Positions 9,359-18,531 of a DNA stretch of 64,000 nucleotides are shown piece after piece. The stretch comes from Pseudomonas nitroreducens TX1. Its GTDB lineage: Bacteria > Pseudomonadota > Gammaproteobacteria > Pseudomonadales > Pseudomonadaceae. How positions within the stretch are numbered: position 1 is the stretch's first letter; each line of letters opens with the position of its first letter. The stretch spans positions 1-64,000 of the forward strand of contig NZ_AMZB01000103.1 of the NCBI RefSeq assembly GCF_000313755.1, in the 5' to 3' direction. The notes beneath the pieces are model-generated. The model worked only from the letters and a program-made list of their open reading frames with translations, was not told the origin of the DNA and ran no database searches. A program made the translations under genes and the position numbers.

Positions 9359-10132
9359 GAAATTATGCGCGTTTTTGTTGTTTTGTTTTTGCTGGCCAGC
9401 CAGGGCGGTTGCACAAATTACAACTTGGATCCGCCAAGGGATGGTGAGAAATTTCTTGTGCGGGTCAAGGCGCCCTCGGATATCAAGGCTGATAGGCTTG
9501 CAGTTATTTATATCTCTACGCAATGTCAAGAGAAGTATTACAATTTTGCGAGCCCAGGGGCCAAATACAGTAATCGATTTAAAGTCTTAGGAGTTGATCT
9601 TAAATCTGTAGGTAACGAACTTTATGAGGTTAGTTTGGAGCAGGATGGCGGTGGTGCTTGCCAATGGAGTCTTTATAAGGCAACTTTAAAGGTTGTCTAT
9701 CGTCATCCAGAAAGATTCTCGGCGGATATTGCTTCTAGCTATGGGGATGAGGTGTCTCTCGAATTTTATCGCGACGCTGTATCAAATGGCTCCACTTATT
9801 CAGCAGATAAAAATGTGTTGGTTGTTCCTAAGTCTTATTATCCTTGGATTAGTGAGGGCTTTATCGGAGGGTATAGTAAGTCATTTATCTTGTTTGGAAG
9901 GAAGTCGTCGTATGGTTTAAGGGATAAGCGTCAGGTATATTTTGACATGGTTATGCATTCAGAATTTGCTGTCTATTCTGTAGGTCCAAAATATAAGGAT
10001 AAAGGGAGTTATGAAGTGTTCACCTATCCTAGCGGGCGGGTGGAAAATAGTACACGTTCTGAGCCTGATTTCGATAAATTAGAAGCTGATCGATTAGATG
10101 CAGAGCGCAAGAAGGGGCTTTCTAATTACTGA
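9356..10132 (+). CDS. Lipoprotein paralogue, second full-length immunity candidate
   Basis: 258 aa with a short lipoprotein signal ending GGC (lipobox SQGGC), then TNYNLDPP. It matches the 8258 gene across its length: VRVKAPSDIKA versus VRVKVPNDLKA, DGGGACQWSL versus DGGGACRWHL, YYPWISEGFIGGY versus YYPWIDEEFLGGY, and FDKLEADRL at the end. ATG 9356 and ATG 9365 are both possible starts. The gene is strikingly AT-rich relative to the flanking T6SS genes. Divergence from the first copy suggests immunity against a variant or older effector. PAAR follows after a 205-nt AT-rich gap with no gene that I can support. Confidence 0.7.
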   Translation: MEIMRVFVVLFLLASQGGCTNYNLDPPRDGEKFLVRVKAPSDIKADRLAVIYISTQCQEKYYNFASPGAKYSNRFKVLGVDLKSVGNELYEVSLEQDGGGACQWSLYKATLKVVYRHPERFSADIASSYGDEVSLEFYRDAVSNGSTYSADKNVLVVPKSYYPWISEGFIGGYSKSFILFGRKSSYGLRDKRQVYFDMVMHSEFAVYSVGPKYKDKGSYEVFTYPSGRVENSTRSEPDFDKLEADRLDAERKKGLSNY

Positions 10133-10337
10133 TGGCGATGCCCTCTATATTAGATTTTTGATGAGCTTTATTCTGATGCGGACTAGATCTGGCGATTTAA
10201 GGCTTATGTGGCTCATAAGGGATGACTGCGTTAGCTTTTTACGCCTGCCGGTAGGGCGTTATTTTTCTTCATTAGATAAAGGCATTTTTTATTTTCTCAA
10301 TGTCTGTGTGAAATTTCTGACTATCGGGAGGGGTTAT

Positions 10338-10598
10338 ATGCCTAAAGGACTCGTTTTGTTGGGTGACAAAACCACCCATGGTGGCGAGGTCATTTCTGCG
10401 GCCTCCACCCATGAAGTACATGGAAAGCTGGTGGCACTTGTTGGCGATCTGGTTAGTTGCCCTGCCCATGGTGTCAACGCCATTGTCGAAGGCTGCACAG
10501 GCTGGTCCGAGGACGGTCGGGCCCTGGTAGTGGATGGTTGCCGAAGCGCTTGCGGTAGCCAAGTGATTTCCAGTGCCCCCAATTGTGCGGTGGATTGA
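10338..10598 (+). CDS. PAAR-repeat spike-tip protein
   Basis: 86 aa beginning at ATG 10338 behind a strong GGGAGGGG site. The frame is open further upstream, but the Shine-Dalgarno fixes the start. The sequence has the PAAR signature: GDKTTHGGEVISA near the N-terminus, CPAHGVNAIVEG in the middle and a small-residue-rich end with Cys and His for metal binding. PAAR proteins cap the VgrG trimer and sharpen the T6SS tip. It has no extension domain, so it is a plain tip. It lies 3 bp before the next gene. Confidence 0.88.
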   Translation: MPKGLVLLGDKTTHGGEVISAASTHEVHGKLVALVGDLVSCPAHGVNAIVEGCTGWSEDGRALVVDGCRSACGSQVISSAPNCAVD

Positions 10599-10601
10599 TC
10601 C

Positions 10602-11765
10602 ATGGCATGGAATCGCCAACCTCCTGAAGTGGTAGCGGAACCCGCGCCCTTGTCGATGCCACGCTGGCTGGGCGCCGCTCTGCTGGCGGCAGTAGTTGGG
10701 ATGGGCCTGTTCGTGTTGGTGGCTTCAGGGCGTATACCAGAACTGGCCGGCTTCAATATCTGGATGCTGGCTGGTACGCCTTTGTTGATTTGGCTATTGG
10801 CCTTCGCGGTGCGCAGTTACACCTACGGTGGCGCACTGAGCCATTTCCAGTTTTTGGAGGATCAAGCCGGTGAAGCGCGGTCAGCTTGGAACCAATGGGC
10901 GCAACGTCACTTTGCCGTACAGAGTGCATGTGTGTTGATGCCGAACCAGGTTTCCGCCGCGGTGATCGCCCAGGGAAACTCAGGTATTTCGCCCTGCTTT
11001 GACGTTGCTCTCCGGATCACCGCGCTGCCCCTGCGTGCCAATGAGCGAGCGCTGGCGGGGCTGGAGATGCTGATGGAGGGCTTGGCACCTGGGGTGGCGT
11101 CGCTGCCTGTTGATCGAGCATTGCAGGTGACGGTGCTGAGTGACCTTGATGCAGATGGCCTGGAGGCGTTCCGCGTCGCGTGGGGAAAAGCTTGGCTCAA
11201 GGCCGTGCCTGGGCGTTCGCAGGTAAAGCCGACCTTTGTCAGTGAACTCTCCCTGCAATGGCTGGAAGACAACCTGAAGGCCCCTGGCTCGGCGATTGAG
11301 CTGATCCTGGTGCTGCAGGTCAACGGTGCCAAGGCCTACTCCGATGGATTGGCGGCCTTGTTGCTGTGCCCGGATGCTCTGGCACAGGAATGGGACCTGC
11401 CGGTGCAAGGCCGTCTGCTGCGGCCAATGCCACTGGATGTTGAGCAGTTGGACACTGAAATTCCGCTCTTCCTGGAAACCCAACTCGCCGCACGCAACGC
11501 CATCGGCATTCTCGCCGACAGTGCGCAGTGGCGACCAAGCCTGGGGAGCCTTCTTTCAATGGGGTCGGCCCAGCAGGTGAAGTTCCAGGTAGGGCAGCAG
11601 TGGATTCAGGAGTCGCTGTGCGGCGTGCCGGGGCCGTTCAGTGCCTGGTTGCTGGCGGCGTTGGGCCTTGAGATGAGTCGGCACTTCCAGCAACCGCTGG
11701 TGTTGCTCAGTCAGGAGCCTGCGCAGCGTTGGATCAGTACGGTCGCCACGGGAGAGTTGGCATGA
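10602..11765 (+). CDS. T6SS-linked inner-membrane protein of unknown function
   Basis: 387 aa lying between PAAR and tssM and overlapping tssM by ATGA, so coupled to both. Two membrane helices are visible near the N-terminus (about residues 22-42, WLGAALLAAVVGMGLFVLVA, and 50-68), followed by a ~310-residue soluble domain rich in Leu and Ala with no motif I recognise. The topology resembles the two helices that open TssM, so it may sit beside the TssJLM envelope complex; this is inference from position and topology. It is not TssL: it lacks the DotU fold pattern and a C-terminal membrane anchor. Confidence 0.6.
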   Translation: MAWNRQPPEVVAEPAPLSMPRWLGAALLAAVVGMGLFVLVASGRIPELAGFNIWMLAGTPLLIWLLAFAVRSYTYGGALSHFQFLEDQAGEARSAWNQWAQRHFAVQSACVLMPNQVSAAVIAQGNSGISPCFDVALRITALPLRANERALAGLEMLMEGLAPGVASLPVDRALQVTVLSDLDADGLEAFRVAWGKAWLKAVPGRSQVKPTFVSELSLQWLEDNLKAPGSAIELILVLQVNGAKAYSDGLAALLLCPDALAQEWDLPVQGRLLRPMPLDVEQLDTEIPLFLETQLAARNAIGILADSAQWRPSLGSLLSMGSAQQVKFQVGQQWIQESLCGVPGPFSAWLLAALGLEMSRHFQQPLVLLSQEPAQRWISTVATGELA

Positions 11766-14700
11766 AGGTCTATAGCAACTCGTGGCGCTGGGCTGGCGGA
11801 GGGATGTTGATCGCGGTGGCGCTGGCGGCGATGGGCTGGCTGATCTGGCGCTATGGCGAGCGGATAGGGCTGGTCGCGGATCGCGACAAGGTGCTGGCCT
11901 TCCTGCTGCTGTCGGTCATTGTGCTGATCCTGCGTTTCGCTCCCAAGCTGTTGGCTCATCTCAAACGGGAGCAGCATCGGCAGCAGGGTGTGGCGACGGG
12001 GGTTCGCCCAGTATCGGATGGCACGCTACCGCCTTCGAGCAAGCGTGCTTCACCGAAGGACGAGATTCCCGGACAGTTGCGGGCTCAGTACGGCTTCTTC
12101 TGGAAGCGCAAGGTCCGTCTGCTGTTGGTGGTCGGTGAGCAGGAGCAGGTCGACGCGGTTGCACCGGGGCTGTCCAAGCAGAACTGGCTGGAGGGGCAGG
12201 ACACCGTGCTGCTGCATGGCGGTTCGCTCAACGGCCAGTGGCAAACCGATGTAGCCGCACTGTTGAAGTCACTGCGCCGCTCGCGCCCGGTGGATGGCAT
12301 TGTCTGGGCGCTGAGCGAGGCGCAGGGCAATGACGTGGCCACTGTCAGCACGGGTGTGCGTCAGTTGCGCGACCTAAGCCAGACGGTGCGCTGGCAGGCA
12401 CCGTTGTACCTTTGGCAGGTCTGTTCCAGCCCTTGGAATCAGGATAGCCGTGAGGGGCAAGCGGTGGGTTGCCTGCTGCCGGCGAAGGTCACGGCAGAGC
12501 AGATCGAAGCATCGCTGCGCAAGCTGGTGGTGCCGTTGCGTGAGCGAGGGATGGACCAACTCACGGAGCATTCCAGCCATGACTTCCTGTTGCGCCTGTC
12601 CCGCGATCTGGAGCGCTCCGGCATCAGCCAGTGGCGCCAGGCGCTGGGTCCTTTCCTGGCTCAGCTCAATCGCTCGGTGCCATTGCGTGGCTTGTTGTTC
12701 AGCCCGAAGCTCGCCGGCATCGCGACCGGCACGCCGAATACGTGGTGGCCGGAAGCAAGCTGGAGCGCGGTGCTGGGGGACAAGCAGACGCGCGGCCGTC
12801 GCTTAGCCTGGTCCTGGGCGCGTGGAGCTTATATCGCGGGATTGACGCTCGCCGGCCTCTGCGCCCTGGCCGTGCTGCTGTCGTTCACCAGCAACCGCGC
12901 GCAGATCGCCACGGTGGAAGGCGCCTTGGCCACTATCGGCCAGCCGGGAGACCCGGATGCGCAACTGAGCGCGCTCAGCGAGCTGACCCGCGAAATCGCG
13001 CGACTGGATTACCGGCGCGAGCACGGCGTGCCCTGGTACCAGCGGTTCGGCCTGAGCCAGAACGATGCGCTGCTGGCGTCGCTGTGGCCGCGTTATGCGC
13101 AGGCGAATGATCGGCTGATGCGCGATGTGGCGGCGCAGCTGTTGGAGCAACGGCTGACCGAGCTGGCCGCGTTGCCGGCGGACAGCCCTGAGCGCGCGTC
13201 GCGGGCAAAAGAGGCCCATGGGCAGCTCAAGGCCTACCTGATGATGGCGCAACCGGAGAAGGTCGATGCGGCTTTCCTCGCCAAGGTGCTGAGCGCGGAG
13301 ATGGCCGAGCGCGCCGATGTGGCGCCGGGCCTCTGGCAGGGTGTTGCCCCTGGTCTGTGGACGTTCTACGCGCAGCACCTGAAGACGCATCCGGACTGGC
13401 GTATCGAGGCGAAGCCCGCCCTGGTGTCCCAGGCTCGGCAAGTGCTGCTCGGGCAACTGGGCCAGCGCAATGGCATGGCCAACCTGTACCAGCAGGTGAT
13501 CGAGCGTGCGGGCAACAACTACGCCACGATGACGTTGCGGGACATGCTCGGCGAAACCGATGCGGCCAGCCTGTTCGACACGCCCAACAGTGTACCGGGG
13601 GTGTTCACCCGGCAGGCCTGGGAAGGACAGGTCAGCAAGGCCATCGACGAGGTGGCCGAGACGCGTCGCGAAGAAATCGACTGGGTGCTGAGCGATCAGC
13701 AGGGCACCCTCGACAGTGATCTGCAGCCCGAGGTGCTCAAGGAGCAGTTAACCGAGCGTTACTTCCAGGACTTCAGCAACGCCTGGCTCGCCTTCCTCAA
13801 CAGCATCCGCTGGCGCAAGGCGGACAGCCTGTCGGACTCCATCAGCCAGTTGACCCTGCTCAGCGACGTGCGCCAGTCGCCGCTGATCGCGCTGATGAAC
13901 ACCCTGGCCTACCAGGGCAAGACCGAGGTCAAGGGCGAGGCGCTGGCCGACTCGCTGATGCGCTCGGCGCAGCAACTGCTGGAGAAAGACAAGGGGCCGC
14001 TGATCGATCAGAAAAGCGACGCCCCCCACGGCCCGCTGGCGAGTACCTTCGGCCCGTTGCTCGCGCTACTCGGCAAGGAGAAGGGGGGGGCGGCTTATGC
14101 GGACGACGGCCTGAGCCTGCAGGCATTCCTGACTCGGGTCACCCGTGTGCGCCTGAAGCTGCAGCAGGTGACCAACGCCAGCGATCCCCAGGCGATGACC
14201 CAGGCCCTGGCGCAGACGGTGTTCCAGGGCACCAGCGTGGACCTCACCGATACCCTCGACTACGGCGGCCTGATTGCCGCCAGCCTGGGCGGGGAATGGA
14301 GCGGCTTTGGCCAGAACCTCTTCGTGCAGCCGCTCAACCAGGCCTGGGAAGGGGTATTGCAGCCGTCCGCGGCGGGGTTGAATCGCCAGTGGCAACGCGC
14401 CGTGGTGGCGAACTGGGACAGGGCGTTCACCGGACGCTATCCCTTCGAGGTCAGCGACAGCGAGGCATCGCTGCCGATGCTGGGCCAGATGATCCGCTCC
14501 GGCAGCGGGCGTATCGATCAGTTCCTCAAGACGCAACTGGGTGGCGTGCTGCGCAAGGAAGGCAACCGCTGGGTGCCGGACAGCGCGCACAGCCAGGGGC
14601 TGCACTTCAATCCGCAGTTCCTCAAGGCCGTCAATCAGCTCAGCGACCTGGCGGACATGCTCTACACCGATGGTGGGCTGGGCATGACTTTCCAGATGCA

Positions 14701-15136
14701 GGCCAAGCCGGTGCGCAATCTGGTGGAGACCACATTCATCCTCGACGGTGTGACGCTGGAGTACTTCAACCAGATGGAGAGCTGGCAGCAGTTCACCTGG
14801 CCGGGCGGCACTGACCACCCTGGCGCCTCGCTGAGCTGGACCAGCCTCAAGGGCGGGGCGCGGCTGTTCGGCGACTATTCGGGCGTCTGGGGGCTGATCC
14901 GTCTGCTGGAGCAGGCGCAGGTGACTCCGCTGGACAACAGCAATACCCGCTTCGAGCTGGTGCTCAAGGCGCCGGATGGCTTGCCGCTGACCTGGTACCT
15001 GCAGACCGAGCTGGGCCGTGGACCGCTGGCGGTGCTGAAGCTGCGCGGATTCAAGTTGCCGGACAACATCTTCGAAGTGGCTGCGGGACAGGTTGCACCC
15101 CTCGCCACAATCGACCCGTTCGAATACGACGAATGA
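11762..15136 (+). CDS. tssM: T6SS membrane-complex protein TssM (IcmF)
   Basis: 1124 aa from the ATG at 11762, which overlaps the previous stop. Two N-terminal helices (about 10-30 and 38-58) are followed by a cytosolic domain, a third helix (about residues 358-380) and a long periplasmic C-terminal region ending in the IcmF-C beta domain (LPLTWYLQTELGRGPLAVLKLRGF). TssM bridges the inner membrane and binds TssJ in the periplasm. Where a Walker A loop would be expected, the sequence is VVGEQEQVDAV, which lacks the GK[ST] core, so nucleotide binding is doubtful. Its last residues match the partial TssM-like gene at the left window edge. Confidence 0.93.
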   Translation: MKVYSNSWRWAGGGMLIAVALAAMGWLIWRYGERIGLVADRDKVLAFLLLSVIVLILRFAPKLLAHLKREQHRQQGVATGVRPVSDGTLPPSSKRASPKDEIPGQLRAQYGFFWKRKVRLLLVVGEQEQVDAVAPGLSKQNWLEGQDTVLLHGGSLNGQWQTDVAALLKSLRRSRPVDGIVWALSEAQGNDVATVSTGVRQLRDLSQTVRWQAPLYLWQVCSSPWNQDSREGQAVGCLLPAKVTAEQIEASLRKLVVPLRERGMDQLTEHSSHDFLLRLSRDLERSGISQWRQALGPFLAQLNRSVPLRGLLFSPKLAGIATGTPNTWWPEASWSAVLGDKQTRGRRLAWSWARGAYIAGLTLAGLCALAVLLSFTSNRAQIATVEGALATIGQPGDPDAQLSALSELTREIARLDYRREHGVPWYQRFGLSQNDALLASLWPRYAQANDRLMRDVAAQLLEQRLTELAALPADSPERASRAKEAHGQLKAYLMMAQPEKVDAAFLAKVLSAEMAERADVAPGLWQGVAPGLWTFYAQHLKTHPDWRIEAKPALVSQARQVLLGQLGQRNGMANLYQQVIERAGNNYATMTLRDMLGETDAASLFDTPNSVPGVFTRQAWEGQVSKAIDEVAETRREEIDWVLSDQQGTLDSDLQPEVLKEQLTERYFQDFSNAWLAFLNSIRWRKADSLSDSISQLTLLSDVRQSPLIALMNTLAYQGKTEVKGEALADSLMRSAQQLLEKDKGPLIDQKSDAPHGPLASTFGPLLALLGKEKGGAAYADDGLSLQAFLTRVTRVRLKLQQVTNASDPQAMTQALAQTVFQGTSVDLTDTLDYGGLIAASLGGEWSGFGQNLFVQPLNQAWEGVLQPSAAGLNRQWQRAVVANWDRAFTGRYPFEVSDSEASLPMLGQMIRSGSGRIDQFLKTQLGGVLRKEGNRWVPDSAHSQGLHFNPQFLKAVNQLSDLADMLYTDGGLGMTFQMQAKPVRNLVETTFILDGVTLEYFNQMESWQQFTWPGGTDHPGASLSWTSLKGGARLFGDYSGVWGLIRLLEQAQVTPLDNSNTRFELVLKAPDGLPLTWYLQTELGRGPLAVLKLRGFKLPDNIFEVAAGQVAPLATIDPFEYDE

Positions 15137-15164
15137 TGGACGCACGAAAATTCAGGACGCATCG

Positions 15165-16745
15165 ATGAGTTTGCAGGGATTGATATCGACCTGCCTGGAA
15201 GGGCAGGACGCGGTGGCGCTGGTGAAGGCTCAGGCGGCGAAATGGGAGGCGTGGCTCAAGCCCATCGAGGGCGCCGCGCCGGTGGGCGAAGACCCGGGCT
15301 ATGACGATGACTTCCAGCGTATGCGCGAGGAGGTCAACAAGCTCTCCGCCGCTGACGTGGAACTGGTAGCCCGGCTGGCGGAGCAGTTGCTGAAACAGCG
15401 TTGCAAGGACGTGCGAATCGTCAGTTACTACCTCTGGGCGCGTACCCAGGGAGACGGTGAAGCCGGTTTCGCTGATGGTCTGGAACTGCTGGCGGCGCTG
15501 CTCGATCGCTTCGGTGGGCTGGTGTTGCCGGCGCGTCCCAACAGCCGGCGCATGGCGCTGGAATGGCTGGCCAGCGCCAAGGTGCTGGATAGCCTGTCGC
15601 TGTTCCCGGAGGTGGTGAAGGCGGAGACGCAGCGCACGGTCGCGGCGTTGGCCTGGCTGGAAGCAACTTTCGCGTCCTGGCCGGAAGCCGAGCGCCCGGG
15701 GCTGGGTGGGCTGTATGCCGCGCTGGGTAGTCGTCTGGCGCAGTCCGGCGGCGTGAATGCCCTGGTGCCGCAGAACAGTGCGGCGCACAGCGAGCCAGCG
15801 CTGACTTCCGCTGCGCCGATACCGGGAAAGGTCCAGTCCGGTCGCGATCTGCTCGACAGCGGCAAGGTGCTGGCGAGCTATCTGCGCGATCAACCCCTGG
15901 GCTGGCTGGCGGCGCATCGCCTGCTCACCAGCCTGCGTTGGGACACCGTGCACCAGCTGCCGCCCCAGGATGCCAGCGGCAACACCCGGCTGGCGCCGCC
16001 GCGCACGGAGTATCGGGCGCAGCTCAAGCGGCTCAACCTGCAGCAGGGCTGGGCCGAATTGCTCGACCAGGCCGAGCGCATGTTCGCCGAAGGCGTGAAT
16101 CACTTCTGGCTGGACCTGCAGTGGCACCTTTGCCAGGCGCTGGGCCGGCTCGGCACGCCATATGACGGCTGGGCCGAGCTGGTAAAGGGCGACCTGCGCC
16201 TGTTGCTGGAGCGCCTGCCGGGGCTGGAGCTGCTGCATTGGAGCGACGGCACGCCATTCGCCGATGAAACCACGCGCAACTGGATCGCCCAACATGTCAG
16301 CACCGGGCAGGCCGCGCAATGGATGAGCAGCACCATGTTTGCCGACACGGCCAGTGACGACGTGCTCGCGCTGGAAAGCGAAGCCCTGGCCCAGGCCGAC
16401 AGCGATGGCGTGGAGGCGGCGCTGGCCTGGCTGGCATCCCGCCCGGACCTGCGCAGCGGACGCCAGCGCTGGCTGGTGCGCCTGCTGATGGCGCGCGTGG
16501 CCGAGCAGCATGGCAAGGCTGAGCTGGCGGCGCACCTGCTGGCCGAGTTGGACGCGCAGGCGCAAAGCCTGAGCGACTGGGAGCCCGAGCTGTGCTTCGA
16601 GGTCAAGGCGCGTCTGCTCAAGCTGCTGCGGCAGAAAGCGCAGCGCAGCGATGCCGACAAACCTGCCCTGGCGCGCCGCATGGAAGGCCTGCTGGCCGCC
16701 CTGGTCGCCATCGACCCTGTTCGCGCCGCCGTGCTCTGCGGCTGA
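15165..16745 (+). CDS. tssA: T6SS assembly protein TssA (ImpA/VasJ type)
   Basis: 526 aa from ATG 15165 (MSLQGLIS). The N-terminal ImpA_N domain is visible at about 30-170 (P-x-G-E-D-P, then a run of helices with VSYYLWARTQGDGEAGFADGLELLA). The C-terminal half is all-helical (VasJ-like), with LAAHLLAELDAQAQSLSDWEPEL near the end. TssA proteins prime and cap sheath and tube polymerisation at the baseplate. It begins 28 nt after tssM and is followed 22 nt later by tssF. A second ImpA_N-like domain is encoded at the end of the cluster. Confidence 0.9.
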   Translation: MSLQGLISTCLEGQDAVALVKAQAAKWEAWLKPIEGAAPVGEDPGYDDDFQRMREEVNKLSAADVELVARLAEQLLKQRCKDVRIVSYYLWARTQGDGEAGFADGLELLAALLDRFGGLVLPARPNSRRMALEWLASAKVLDSLSLFPEVVKAETQRTVAALAWLEATFASWPEAERPGLGGLYAALGSRLAQSGGVNALVPQNSAAHSEPALTSAAPIPGKVQSGRDLLDSGKVLASYLRDQPLGWLAAHRLLTSLRWDTVHQLPPQDASGNTRLAPPRTEYRAQLKRLNLQQGWAELLDQAERMFAEGVNHFWLDLQWHLCQALGRLGTPYDGWAELVKGDLRLLLERLPGLELLHWSDGTPFADETTRNWIAQHVSTGQAAQWMSSTMFADTASDDVLALESEALAQADSDGVEAALAWLASRPDLRSGRQRWLVRLLMARVAEQHGKAELAAHLLAELDAQAQSLSDWEPELCFEVKARLLKLLRQKAQRSDADKPALARRMEGLLAALVAIDPVRAAVLCG

Positions 16746-16767
16746 ACCTAATTCCCGGGACTGGACC

Positions 16768-18531
16768 ATGGACAATCTGACACTGCGCTATTTCGACGCC
16801 GAAATGCGCTACTTGCGCGAGGCGGGCAAGGAGTTCGCCGAGGCTTTCCCCGACCGCGCCGCCCAGCTCAACCTGGACAAGGCCGGGGCTCGCGACCCCT
16901 ATGTGGAGCGCCTGTTCGAGGGCTTTGCATTCCTGATGGGGCGCCTGCGCGAGAAACTCGACGACGACCTGCCGGAGCTGACGGAAGGGCTGGTGAGCCT
17001 GCTCTGGCCCCACTACCTGCGCACCATCCCGTCGCTGTCGGTGGTTGAACTGGCGCCGGACCCGCTGCAAATGAAGCGAGACGAGCTGATCGAGGCCGGT
17101 TTCGAGATACTCTCGCGTCCCATCGGGCCGCAGCGCACCCGTTGTCGCTACACCACCACCGAGGCCGTGAACCTGCATCCGCTGGCCCTGGACTCGCTGC
17201 TGGTCGCCAACGAGCCCGACGGTCGTTCGGTACTTCGCCTGCGCTTCAGCTGCGGCTCCCTGGCGGACTGGAAGCAGATCGACCTGAGCCGCCTGCCGCT
17301 CTACCTCAACGCCGATGCGCCGCTGGCCAGTGCCCTGCATCATGCGCTGACCCTGCAGACCCAGGCGCTGTACCTGCGTCTGCCCGGCGAGGCGGAGCGC
17401 CGGCCGTTGCAGGGCTATTTCTCGCCCAAGGGCTTCGCCGCCGGGGATCGCCTCTGGCCCAAGGCCGACAGTGCCTTCAGCGGCTATCAACTGCTGCTGG
17501 AGTATTTCACCTTCCGCGAGAAATTCATGTTCGTCACCCTGCATGGGTTGGAGCAATTGCGGGCAACGGAGGGGCTCTCCGGATTTGAACTGGACGTAGT
17601 GCTGGGCGAGCAGTGGCCCCATGAGTTCCTGCTCAGCGCCGAGAATGTGCGCCTGCACGCGGTGCCCGTGATCAATCTGTTTCCATTGGAAGCCGACCCC
17701 ATGCGGCTGGCGCCATTGCAGACCGATTACCTGCTGCGACCGATGCGCCTGCAGGACGGGCACACGGAAATCTATTCGGTGGACGGCGTCACTTCGTCCA
17801 AGAGCACCGAACGCCAGGATTACGTTCCCTTCACCAGCTTCCGCCACAAGGGCGGAATGCTGCGCGATGAGGCGCCCGAGCGCTACTTTCACACGCGGCT
17901 GAAACGGGGTGTCAACGGCATGCACGACACCTGGCTTATCCTCGGCGGCGAGGGTTTCGACCGAGATCGCCTGCGCGAGGGTGAAAGCCTGTCGCTGCGC
18001 CTTACCGGCACCAACGGATTGCTGCCGCGCAAGGCACTGCAGAGCACGCTGCTGGATACCGTGGTGAAGGCCGCGCAGGTCGATCTGCGCGTACGCAACC
18101 TGTGCGCGCCGACCTTGCCCTGCTACCCGCCGAACCGCGACCGCTTCCATTGGCGCGTGCTCAGCCACCTGGGTTCGAACTTCCTGCCGATGCTGGACAA
18201 CGCCGAAGTACTGCGCGGCACCCTGGCGCTGTACGACTGGACCCACAGCGAGCTCAACCGCCGACGCCTGGAAGCCATTGCCGAGGTCCGTCATCACCTG
18301 GTCCAGCACTTCGAAAAGGGTTTCCTGCTGCGCGGCGTGGACATCGAGGTGACGCTCGATGCCAACGGCTTCTCGGGTGAGGGCGACATCCACTTGTTCG
18401 GCGAAATGCTCAACCGCTTCTTCGCGCTCTACGCCGATATTCACCTGTTCAACCAGCTCACGCTGATCCTGCAACCCACTGGAAAGTGCCTGCGATGGAA
18501 CGAGAACCACAGTCAGCGTATTCCCGGCTGA
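16768..18531 (+). CDS. tssF: T6SS baseplate protein TssF (VasA/ImpG)
   Basis: 587 aa. The N-terminus LRYFDAEMRYLREAGKEFA and the following DPYVERLFEGFAFLMGRLR are characteristic of TssF. It forms the baseplate wedge with TssG, TssE and TssK. The start is ATG 16768; an in-frame ATG at 16651 lies inside tssA and is rejected. The 3' end overlaps tssG by 37 nt. Length is typical of the family. Confidence 0.95.
   Translation: MDNLTLRYFDAEMRYLREAGKEFAEAFPDRAAQLNLDKAGARDPYVERLFEGFAFLMGRLREKLDDDLPELTEGLVSLLWPHYLRTIPSLSVVELAPDPLQMKRDELIEAGFEILSRPIGPQRTRCRYTTTEAVNLHPLALDSLLVANEPDGRSVLRLRFSCGSLADWKQIDLSRLPLYLNADAPLASALHHALTLQTQALYLRLPGEAERRPLQGYFSPKGFAAGDRLWPKADSAFSGYQLLLEYFTFREKFMFVTLHGLEQLRATEGLSGFELDVVLGEQWPHEFLLSAENVRLHAVPVINLFPLEADPMRLAPLQTDYLLRPMRLQDGHTEIYSVDGVTSSKSTERQDYVPFTSFRHKGGMLRDEAPERYFHTRLKRGVNGMHDTWLILGGEGFDRDRLREGESLSLRLTGTNGLLPRKALQSTLLDTVVKAAQVDLRVRNLCAPTLPCYPPNRDRFHWRVLSHLGSNFLPMLDNAEVLRGTLALYDWTHSELNRRRLEAIAEVRHHLVQHFEKGFLLRGVDIEVTLDANGFSGEGDIHLFGEMLNRFFALYADIHLFNQLTLILQPTGKCLRWNENHSQRIPG

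Noticed and set aside
10098-10337. N-terminal extension of the PAAR protein to 166 aa
   Set aside because: A strong Shine-Dalgarno lies directly before ATG 10338, and the upstream part is AT-rich with no family match.
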